From the NCBI GenBank assembly GCA_024653985.1, contig JANLIS010000051.1, positions 1 to 7,646 of the forward strand: DNA of 7,646 nucleotides, read 5' to 3'. A program made the position numbers and the translations under genes. The notes under the pieces were generated by a model that was given only the letters and a program-made list of their open reading frames with translations, ran no database searches and was not told the origin of the DNA. Below are positions 1-4,927 of the stretch, piece by piece. Source of the stretch: Candidatus Roizmanbacteria bacterium. GTDB lineage: Bacteria; Patescibacteriota; Microgenomatia; UBA1406; GWC2-37-13. How positions within the stretch are numbered: position 1 is the stretch's first letter; every line of letters starts with the position of its first letter.

Positions 1-1
1 A

Positions 2-586
2 GACGGAGCTGCTTCGGAGTTCTATACGGCCGCCTCCGCTGAAGCTTCGGCGAGCCAAGGCAAATATCAATTAAAAAAAGAGGGACTGGTTTTATCAACA
101 GACGAATTGGTGGAATTCTATTTAAATCTCTGGAAAAAATATCCGATCGTATCCATGGAGGATATCTTTGATCAGGATGATTGGGTCGGATTCAAAAAAC
201 TTTTTGAAAAAACCCAAGGCAAAATGCAGGTGATGGGTGATGATCTTTTTGTCACTAATATCAAAAGACTCCAGAAAGGAATCGATGAAAAAACCTGTAA
301 TTCTATTCTTATTAAATTAAACCAGATCGGAACATTAACAGAGACGGTTGATGCTGTTCTTATGGCTCATAAAGCCGGAATGACAGCGGTTGTTTCCCAT
401 AGATCAGCTGAAACTGAAGATGCCTTTATGGCCGATTTTGTCATTGCAATGGGAACCGGACAGATAAAGACCGGCGCCCCAGCCAGAGGAGAGAGGACAG
501 CAAAATACAATCAATTAATGAGAATCGAACGGGAATTAGGAAATAAATCCCAATTTGCAAAATTTCCATTCAGTCCGATTATATGA
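2..586 (+). CDS. eno: Enolase (phosphopyruvate hydratase), C-terminal 194 residues, 5' end outside the window
   Basis: Enolase interconverts 2-phosphoglycerate and phosphoenolpyruvate in cytosolic glycolysis and gluconeogenesis. The frame is open from base 2, so the gene begins upstream; about 230 residues of a usual 420-430 are missing. The C-terminal barrel is clear: an AASEFY segment at the very start, [11 protein letters not shown] and GDDLFVTN (metal-ligand Glu and Asp), [15 protein letters not shown] with the catalytic Lys, SHRSAETED, and [20 protein letters not shown] with the second catalytic Lys. The usual SHRSGETED has Ala for Gly here, and the usual EDG has Ile for Gly; both are mild changes. 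The odd feature is about 11 residues between FY and GKY, where the family normally has one to three, encoded by a GC-rich palindrome. The gene ends in TGA, overlapping the ATG of the next gene (ATGA), so translational coupling is likely. The family assignment is essentially certain. Confidence 0.97.
   Translation, partial: DGAASEFYTAASAEASASQGKYQLKKEGLVLSTDELVEFYLNLWKKYPIVSMEDIFDQDDWVGFKKLFEKTQGKMQVMGDDLFVTNIKRLQKGIDEKTCNSILIKLNQIGTLTETVDAVLMAHKAGMTAVVSHRSAETEDAFMADFVIAMGTGQIKTGAPARGERTAKYNQLMRIERELGNKSQFAKFPFSPII
26..60. repeat. GC-rich palindromic in-frame insertion within enolase
   Basis: This stretch encodes a low-complexity Ala/Ser/Glu run ([11 protein letters not shown]) exactly where enolases have a short loop. 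The core dyad at 37-52 is centred on AAGCTT, with eight paired positions per arm, one of them G-T. GCC at 32-34 can pair with GGC at 59-61 as an outer stem. GC content is about 70%, far above the rest of the window. From memory, similar GAAGCTTCGGCG palindromes are dispersed in some candidate-phylum genomes; I cannot verify that here. By inference it is a small palindromic element tolerated in a surface loop, comparable in principle to Rickettsia palindromic elements. The alternative is simple in-situ expansion. Confidence 0.5.
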
Positions 587-1164
587 TAAAGGCGCTTATC
601 TTTGACTTTGCGGGAGTAATTGGGACGGAAGGATATAGTTTGTGGGCGAAAGAACAAAAAGCCAAAGGTATCGAAAGTAAAAGTAACTACTTTCATGATA
701 TTTCCGATGACATGGACAGGGGCAGCATTTCTACTCAAACATTTTCTCAAGAGGTTGCCAAGGTGGTTGGAATAGCCAGTAGCGATGTCTGGAAAGAAAT
801 ATCTCAAAAGATAAAGATAAATAATGAATTATTGGATTTGATAGTTAATCTTAAAAAAAAATATAAGACAGGTTTATTAACTAATTACAGTGATGTGTGG
901 ATGAAAGAATTAATTTCAAAATATGAACTAGATAAATATTTTGATTCCGTGGTTATTTCTTCTCTCCATAAAGTAATAAAACCTGATAAAAAAATTTATC
1001 AAATTTCTTTAAACATGCTTAAGATAAAATCGGAGGAAGCCCTCTTTTTTGATGATCGTCCCCGAAATATTGAAGGCGGGGAAATTATTGGTCTAAAATC
1101 TTTTTTATTTACTACAAATCAAAAACTAAAAAAGGATTTAAGAAGCTGTGGCATTACTGTTTAA
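583..1164 (+). CDS. HAD-superfamily hydrolase, YihX-like (subfamily IA), probable sugar-phosphate phosphatase
   Basis: The 193-residue protein has the HAD motifs in order. Motif I is LIFDFAGVI with the nucleophile Asp8. A helical cap covers roughly residues 15-85 and includes [10 protein letters not shown], like the cap of E. coli YihX. Motif II is LLTNYS (Thr100/Asn101), motif III is Lys133 in VIKPDKKIY, and motif IV is [12 protein letters not shown] with Asp157 and Asp158. Length and order match YihX-type glucose-1-phosphatases. The second motif-I Asp, the usual acid/base at position +2, is Ala10; YihX relatives often have Gly there, so activity is plausible but may be weak or altered. The start overlaps the enolase stop by four bases and has no clear Shine-Dalgarno, consistent with coupled translation in an eno operon. 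The substrate is unknown; a glycolytic sugar phosphate is an inference from the neighbour only. Confidence 0.85.
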   Translation: MIKALIFDFAGVIGTEGYSLWAKEQKAKGIESKSNYFHDISDDMDRGSISTQTFSQEVAKVVGIASSDVWKEISQKIKINNELLDLIVNLKKKYKTGLLTNYSDVWMKELISKYELDKYFDSVVISSLHKVIKPDKKIYQISLNMLKIKSEEALFFDDRPRNIEGGEIIGLKSFLFTTNQKLKKDLRSCGITV

Positions 1165-1185
1165 TTGATTAATCAGTAATACAAA

Positions 1186-1213
1186 ATGTACAATCAATTA
1201 ATCGATTGTACAT
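1186..1213. repeat. 10-bp perfect dyad in the intergenic region (operator or weak terminator)
   Basis: The arms ATGTACAATC and GATTGTACAT are separated by eight bases. A competing pairing exists: TTAATTGATT at 1161-1170, overlapping the HAD stop, is the exact reverse complement of AATCAATTAA at 1192-1201, so two mutually exclusive hairpins can form. Neither is followed by a run of T on either strand, so a classical intrinsic terminator is not supported. A protein-binding operator or an mRNA 3'-end structure are both possible. The rest of 1165-1281 is plain AT-rich DNA apart from the promoter at its right end. Confidence 0.45.
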
Positions 1214-1247
1214 AAAAATTTAAATAATAAAAATAACACAGAATAGC

Positions 1248-1275
1248 TTGTATAAACACCATCTTTTGCTACAAT
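1248..1275 (+). promoter_or_regulatory. Candidate promoter for the 1282 gene, predicting a leaderless mRNA
   Basis: A TACAAT -10 box (1270-1275) lies 16 bases after TTGTAT (1248-1253, a three-of-six -35 match). Only six bases separate the -10 box from the ATG at 1282, so transcription should begin at or next to the A of the start codon. No Shine-Dalgarno precedes the ATG, which agrees with leaderless translation. The -10 box is good and the -35 box is weak. Confidence 0.5.
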
Positions 1276-1281
1276 ACCTAC

Positions 1282-1641
1282 ATGCATTTAGCGCCACAAG
1301 AAGCTTTTTTATTTGGAGCAGGAATTTCTGCACTAAGTCATATTGTGCGTCCGATGATTACTTTATTGATAGATCAAAAATTTCGTAAAAATCATCCACA
1401 CATAATTGAGAAGTTAGAAAATACAAATGTTCAATATGAAGAGCTTGATGAATATAAGGATAAAGAAGCTCTAAAATATTTAAATACGACCGGCTGTGTT
1501 GAATACTTAGTTCCTGCAATTATATCCATAGTAGGTTTTCTAACTTGTGTAGGAGCTTTGGCAACCAAAAATCCAGAAGTATTATATGCCGCTTCAATAC
1601 CAACTCTCACTCATGCAGGTGAATTTCTTTTTAAAAAATAA
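1282..1641 (+). CDS. Unrecognised small membrane protein (119 aa)
   Basis: I do not recognise a family. The N-terminus has a hydrophobic segment at about residues 9-29 (FLFGAGISALSH...ITLL). A charged central region at 31-68 is rich in Lys, Glu and Asp. A strong transmembrane segment covers about 73-95 (YLVPAIISIVGFLTCVGALA), and a weaker hydrophobic stretch 100-116. Two or three membrane passes with a 40-residue charged loop are likely. There is one Cys at about 72 and one inside the membrane segment, with no motif suggesting an enzyme. It is a solitary plus-strand gene with its own promoter, ending nine bases from the convergent hydrogenase-like gene. A good upstream promoter and an uninterrupted frame with plausible membrane topology support a real gene; the function is unknown. 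Confidence 0.6.
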   Translation: MHLAPQEAFLFGAGISALSHIVRPMITLLIDQKFRKNHPHIIEKLENTNVQYEELDEYKDKEALKYLNTTGCVEYLVPAIISIVGFLTCVGALATKNPEVLYAASIPTLTHAGEFLFKK

Positions 1642-1650
1642 TTAAGGTTT

Positions 1651-2424
1651 TTAAGTATATTCAACGATTTTTTTCTTTCGATCCTCGATCGACAGAGGGC
1701 TGGTAATTCCCGGTCCATTGATGCAACCCCCTTCACAGAAAAGGATATCAAGGAGTTTTATTTTGGGGTTATTTTGAAATTCGGTTAAAGCTGCTTCACA
1801 ATTTTTATAACCTGATACGACTCTGACCGCCTCATCACCAATAATATTCCGCACACCGCTTGAATCAGCCAATCCGCCATCGGTCGGATACATTCTGGTT
1901 GAAGCTTCGGACAGGTCAAAATCTGTCATTGAGGACAAAGATTCGGTATTAACGTTCATTTGTTTAAAAACCTCTTCCAGTTCTTTGTAAGTTAGGACTA
2001 AAATATTCAGTTCTGGGTGATCTTGAGAGGCCTCCAGTTTTTTTACGATACAGGGACCAATAAAAACCGGTTGATATCCAGGATATTTTTCGGCCACGAT
2101 CTTGGCGGTCGCTGTCATCGGTGAATCAATATTCAGAGCCAGATATTGTACGTATTCAGGATGTTTTGTTCTGATAAATCTGACGAAACTGGCACAAGGA
2201 CTTGTGATCAATCTTTTTTCCGGGTTAGCTTTTATAAATTCTCCCAACTGTCTGTTGGTTTCTTTTGCGCCGACCGATACTTCGACAACTTTTTCAAAAC
2301 CAAGAACTCTCAGTTTGGAAATGATCTTTACAGAGTCGTACATAATAGGAAATGAGGGAGCGAGCATAGCAACGAGTTTCGACTTATTTTTCAAAAGATC
2401 TATGAGTTTTTCAGTATCGGACAT
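1651..2424 (-). CDS. Stand-alone [FeFe]-hydrogenase large-subunit C-terminal (H-cluster) domain protein
   Basis: The 257-residue protein matches the iron-hydrogenase large-subunit C-terminal family. Residues 17-26 (LVAMLAPSFP) and 46-53 (VVEVSVGA) form the opening strands. The three H-cluster loops follow: ITSPCASFV (Cys77), FIGPCIVKKLEA (Cys125, Lys128) and LFCEGGCINGPG (Cys230, Cys234). All four cluster-ligand cysteines of true hydrogenases are therefore present, as is the Lys near the cluster. The proton-relay Cys of TSCCP is Pro76 and the Met of MPC is Gly124. There is no N-terminal ferredoxin domain and no small-subunit tail; catalytic hydrogenases usually exceed 400 residues. By inference it is a sensory or non-canonical paralogue, or a minimal hydrogenase depending on separate electron carriers. 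No HydE, HydF or HydG maturase is in the window. It lies downstream of, and co-directional with, the membrane protein at 2535-3053. No Shine-Dalgarno precedes the ATG. Confidence 0.85.
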   Translation of the reverse strand: MSDTEKLIDLLKNKSKLVAMLAPSFPIMYDSVKIISKLRVLGFEKVVEVSVGAKETNRQLGEFIKANPEKRLITSPCASFVRFIRTKHPEYVQYLALNIDSPMTATAKIVAEKYPGYQPVFIGPCIVKKLEASQDHPELNILVLTYKELEEVFKQMNVNTESLSSMTDFDLSEASTRMYPTDGGLADSSGVRNIIGDEAVRVVSGYKNCEAALTEFQNNPKIKLLDILFCEGGCINGPGITSPLSIEDRKKKIVEYT

Positions 2425-2430
2425 AGAAAA

Positions 2431-2538
2431 TTAATTGTTAAATCTTAATTGTTAATTGTTAAAAAAACAGTTAAATATCAAACAGTTAAACAAAAAAACG
2501 TTTAATAATTAAATGTTTAATAATTATTTAACAATTAA
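2431..2538. repeat. Phased AT-rich repeat array between two co-directional genes
   Basis: GTTAA or GTTTAA occurs seven times on the plus strand, starting at 2437, 2451, 2458, 2470, 2485, 2500 and 2515; the last three steps are exactly 15 bp. Longer units repeat: TTAATTGTTA at 2431, 2445 and 2452; AACAGTTAAA at 2466 and 2481; GTTTAATAATTA at 2500 and 2515. Two A7 tracts (2461-2467 and 2492-2498) lie 31 bp apart, about three helical turns. The outermost units TTAATTGTTAAAT (2431-2443) and ATTTAACAATTAA (2526-2538) form a perfect 13-bp inverted repeat whose right end overlaps the stop of the membrane-protein gene. The array covers the upstream region of the hydrogenase-like gene, so it may be a multi-site operator, a bent promoter or an mRNA structure. 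No DnaA box was found in it. Confidence 0.7.
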
Positions 2539-3053
2539 CCTTTAATCTTTAATAATTTATTTATTCCTAGAAATATCATTCCCCCTATTACTCCAGTTAT
2601 CAATTGAAACACTCCCATGGCGGTGAGGAATATTTCCGGAACGAATTCAAATTTAAAAAATATCAAAGCTACCGTGTAAAGGATTATGATTTTTAAAATA
2701 ACACTGAAAACTAAAGATAATGGAAGTGATGACCTTTCTTTAAAATACAAAATTGATTTTATTAGGACAAAATTTCCCAACCAGATAAAAGGCAGAAAGT
2801 AAACCAAAAAGATGGTAAATTTTCCGAAGACCAACCCGTTTAAAACGGCAGCGATACTTGGTAGTACGGACATAGCCAAATGATTTTTTTTGTCAACGTA
2901 TCTGGTTCCTAAGATCAATAAAAAGTTGACCAAAGAACCTGTCAGAAGTTGAGGTCCGCTGATCAAAAAAGGAATTAAGAAGGTTAGTCCGATGATCGTA
3001 TTTTGATGGATCGTCAATGACTTAATATTAATCGCCGTCGTTTCCTCATCCAT
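2535..3053 (-). CDS. Polytopic membrane protein, ECF-substrate-component-like, of the type found beside iron-hydrogenase genes
   Basis: The 172-residue, very hydrophobic protein has about five or six membrane segments (roughly 20-35, 38-50, 60-76, 80-101, 110-133 and 145-165). Recognisable conserved stretches are GPQLLTGSLVN (33-43), LPSIAAVLNGL (64-74), LPFIWLGN (87-94), a membrane-embedded Lys121 and QLITGVIGGMI (150-160). This pattern resembles a family of small membrane proteins, often labelled iron hydrogenase in databases, that looks like the substrate-binding component of ECF transporters. The label recall is from memory and the biochemical role is unknown. No cysteine cluster is present, so it is not itself a hydrogenase. 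It is transcribed towards the H-cluster-domain gene 110 bases downstream, suggesting a functional pair. A TATAAT box 12 bases before the ATG supports this start. Confidence 0.7.
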   Translation of the reverse strand: MDEETTAINIKSLTIHQNTIIGLTFLIPFLISGPQLLTGSLVNFLLILGTRYVDKKNHLAMSVLPSIAAVLNGLVFGKFTIFLVYFLPFIWLGNFVLIKSILYFKERSSLPLSLVFSVILKIIILYTVALIFFKFEFVPEIFLTAMGVFQLITGVIGGMIFLGINKLLKIKG

Positions 3054-3065
3054 ATGTATATAATC

Positions 3066-3095
3066 ATTATATTATTAATGTTAATAATTTGTAAA
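3066..3095 (-). promoter_or_regulatory. Promoter for the membrane protein/hydrogenase-like gene pair
   Basis: Read on the minus strand, TTTACA (3095-3090, five of six) is followed after 18 bases by a perfect TATAAT (3071-3066). Only 12 bases separate the -10 box from the ATG at 3053, giving a predicted leader of about six bases with no Shine-Dalgarno. The 53-base gap 3054-3106 is shared with the divergent peroxiredoxin gene. For that gene the best plus-strand -10 candidate is AATAAT at 3094-3099, seven bases before its ATG, without a convincing -35 box. Confidence 0.6.
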
Positions 3096-3106
3096 TAATC
3101 AAAATT

Positions 3107-3568
3107 ATGAAAGCCTTTGATTTCTCGCTACCAGATCAAAACGGAGATCTTCACAAACTTTCTGATTATAGAGGGCAGTTTGTCGTCTTATATTTTTATC
3201 CAAAGGATGAAACACCCGGATGTACGGTCGAGGCTTGCAGTTTTCGCGATAATCAGGAGATCTTTAAGAAGAACGGAATGGTTATTTTAGGTGTATCAAA
3301 AGACACGGTTGCTTCACACAAAAAATTTGCCCAAAAACATAACCTCAGGTTTACGATCTTTTCTGATGTAGAAAAGAAGGTAATAAAAAAATATAAGGCT
3401 TGGGGAGAAAAGAAATTTTTAGGAAGGACATATGAGGGAACATTTAGAAAAACTTATCTGATAGATAAAGAGGGAAATATTGTCAAAGAATATGAAAAGG
3501 TCAGTCCATTGACCCATGCAGCTGAAATACTTAAAGATAAGGAAGAGATCAATAAAACGCTTGAATAG
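3107..3568 (+). CDS. bcp: Thiol peroxidase of the Bcp/PrxQ peroxiredoxin family
   Basis: Peroxiredoxins of this class reduce hydrogen peroxide and organic hydroperoxides in the cytosol using thioredoxin or a similar thiol donor. The 153-residue protein is full length for the family. It has the thioredoxin-fold opening FDFSLPDQNG...LSDYRGQ, the strand FVVLYFYPKD (26-34), and the active-site motif TPGCTVEACSFRD. That motif contains peroxidatic Cys39 and, five residues later, resolving Cys44, the signature of atypical two-Cys Bcp enzymes. GVSKDTVASHKKFAQKH (62-78) and the conserved Arg114 in TFRKTYLID complete the active site. No signal peptide is present. The gene diverges from the membrane protein/hydrogenase-like pair, and its last 20 bases overlap the end of the convergent GT-C gene. 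Oxygen protection in an otherwise anaerobic cell is the likely role. No Shine-Dalgarno is visible. Confidence 0.96.
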   Translation: MKAFDFSLPDQNGDLHKLSDYRGQFVVLYFYPKDETPGCTVEACSFRDNQEIFKKNGMVILGVSKDTVASHKKFAQKHNLRFTIFSDVEKKVIKKYKAWGEKKFLGRTYEGTFRKTYLIDKEGNIVKEYEKVSPLTHAAEILKDKEEINKTLE

Positions 3569-4868
3569 TATATTCCCCGTTATACTTCAGTATGAAAGCT
3601 TTTTGCGGATAGATCGGAAGTCTACCGGCGACATTTTCTTTGAAAATTAGAATTTTACCATTATATGGAGGAATATCTTTATAGCTTTTTCCGTAAATAT
3701 AGACATTATCATTATTAAAATAATATTTGGCGGTAAAGAAATCCAGGTCATCGGTATAGACCAGATCATTTTTACCAGAGATCATCTTTATTTCTTTAAA
3801 TACTTTTCGCAGATCAGTCTTCATCCGGTATTCCATCTGCAATTTTTGGTAACTGAAAGATAATATAAATAACGTAGCAAATAATATTGCCCGCAGATAT
3901 ATATTCAGTTTTTCCATAATGAAAATTATCAATAACAAAAGACCGACCGTGGTAAAGATAAGATAGCGGGGGAAATATAAAGGCTTTATAAATGAGAACA
4001 AACCGACTGCTAAAGATATTCCGATCCCCCAAATAAAGAGTATTTGAAAACGAGAGCGGTCTTTTTTTGAGAGTTTTTTTATGTACAAATAAATTCCAAT
4101 TGCTGTTATAAAAAACAGAACGATAGAAAAATACATTACATTATTTTGAATTTTTACGATAAGTTCCCCGGGATAAAAAGCCGACTCATTTCCAGTATAG
4201 ATTATTCCAAGCAAGGCAAAAATATCTTTTAAATGCGGTTTCTCTATCCAAAAGGAGCTTTGTAGCTTATTCTGACTTAGGAAAAAGACTATCCAAGGAG
4301 AAAAGATCAATAAAGAAATAAAGATAATCTTTTGTTTAATGTATTCAGTATTTTTTTTATTGAACAATAAAAAAAAGAACTGACTGAAGACAACCAATAC
4401 CATAAAATAATGGGTAAGAAGTCCGGCGACCGTTGAGATCAAATATAACCGGTTATCCTTTTTGAAAAATGCATAGCAGGAAAGGGTTGCCAAAAATGCG
4501 AACATTGAATACATCCGGGCCTCAGAGGCATAGTAGAGAAGCAGGGGATTGGCGATAAATAAAACCAAATAAAGAAGTGCTTTCCGCTGTTTCATTTTAA
4601 AAACATTTACCAGAAACAAAAAAACGACATATATATTTGCCCAAAAAAAGATCAATGACAAACTTCTTAAGGCTATTTCCGAACTGCCAAAGAACTTCAT
4701 CCAATAGTGCAAAATAAAATAATACAAAGGAGGATTAAAATCTTTAGCGGTCAAAAAAAGCATCTCAATGATATTCTTTTTTGCCATGAAATATGAAAAA
4801 GCCTCATCTCTCCAAAATGATTGGGTAAAAAAAAGTAGGGGAGTTTTGGTAAATAAATAATTTAACAT
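3549..4868 (-). CDS. GT-C membrane glycosyltransferase (PMT/ArnT-like, GT39/GT83 type), probably missing its first membrane helix
   Basis: Family members transfer sugars from polyprenyl-phosphate donors on the outer face of the membrane, to lipid, polysaccharide or protein acceptors. The 439-residue protein has the family signatures: FWRDEAFS with the acidic pair Asp21-Glu22, then DFNPPLYY (43-50), GSSEIALRSLS (61-71) and the ASEARMYSM segment (114-122). Eight to ten hydrophobic segments follow to about residue 345, and then a soluble C-terminal domain of about 90 residues. Relatives usually have a full transmembrane helix before the DE motif; here only 20 residues precede it. In-frame translation upstream runs through a dispersed-type repeat straight into the stop of the previous gene, so no longer start is possible. 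AAGGA, supplied by the repeat six bases before the ATG, is the only clear Shine-Dalgarno in the window. It may be a functional shortened protein or a decaying one; acceptor unknown. Confidence 0.85.
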   Translation of the reverse strand: MLNYLFTKTPLLFFTQSFWRDEAFSYFMAKKNIIEMLFLTAKDFNPPLYYFILHYWMKFFGSSEIALRSLSLIFFWANIYVVFLFLVNVFKMKQRKALLYLVLFIANPLLLYYASEARMYSMFAFLATLSCYAFFKKDNRLYLISTVAGLLTHYFMVLVVFSQFFFLLFNKKNTEYIKQKIIFISLLIFSPWIVFFLSQNKLQSSFWIEKPHLKDIFALLGIIYTGNESAFYPGELIVKIQNNVMYFSIVLFFITAIGIYLYIKKLSKKDRSRFQILFIWGIGISLAVGLFSFIKPLYFPRYLIFTTVGLLLLIIFIMEKLNIYLRAILFATLFILSFSYQKLQMEYRMKTDLRKVFKEIKMISGKNDLVYTDDLDFFTAKYYFNNDNVYIYGKSYKDIPPYNGKILIFKENVAGRLPIYPQKAFILKYNGEYTIQAFY

Positions 4869-4872
4869 ATTA

Positions 4873-4898
4873 GATCCTTCGACTTCGCTCAGGATGAC
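4873..4898. repeat. Dispersed-type imperfect palindromic repeat (CCTTCGACTTCGCTCAGGAT type)
   Basis: ATCCT and AGGAT (4874-4878 and 4891-4895) flank an inner CGA/TCG stem. The sequence matches, from memory, a short palindrome scattered in many copies through diverse bacterial genomes and often mistranslated as ILSEVEGS-like peptides; the minus strand here reads exactly that way between the two genes. It fills most of the 42-base gap between the GT2 stop and the GT-C start, and its AAGGA forms the ribosome-binding site of the GT-C gene. Only one copy is in this window, so the repeat nature rests on recall. Confidence 0.65.
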
Positions 4899-4927
4899 TG
4901 AAAAACTCTTTCAGACTTTTTCAGTCA
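4895..4927. repeat. 11-bp perfect inverted repeat across the stop codon of the GT2 gene
   Basis: TGACTGAAAAA (4895-4905) and TTTTTCAGTCA (4917-4927) are exact reverse complements separated by 11 bases. The right arm encodes the last residues of the GT2 protein, its stop codon lies in the loop, and the left arm abuts the dispersed repeat. Read on the minus strand no T-run follows the hairpin, so it is a poor intrinsic terminator. It could be an mRNA-stabilising hairpin, part of a composite repeat, or a trace of target duplication in inverse orientation. Confidence 0.6.

Noticed and set aside
511..807. Minus-strand open frame across the enolase/HAD junction
   Set aside because: It is fully antisense to two clear genes and shows no domain.
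1186..1213. Intrinsic terminator of the enolase-HAD unit
   Set aside because: The stem is AT-rich and followed by AAAAATTT rather than a run of T, and an alternative fold competes. It is kept only as a dyad.
1901..1910. Second copy of GAAGCTTCGG, as in the enolase palindrome
   Set aside because: Only this ten-base core is shared, with no flanking GC-rich arms. It lies in a plausible coding stretch of the hydrogenase-like gene, so chance is enough.
2102..2434. Plus-strand open frames opposite the hydrogenase-like gene
   Set aside because: They are antisense to a strongly conserved family and have no recognisable protein features.
2425..2534. Replication origin or CRISPR-like array
   Set aside because: No DnaA box (TTATCCACA type) and no replication gene nearby. 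The units are too short and too uneven for CRISPR, and there are no unique spacers.
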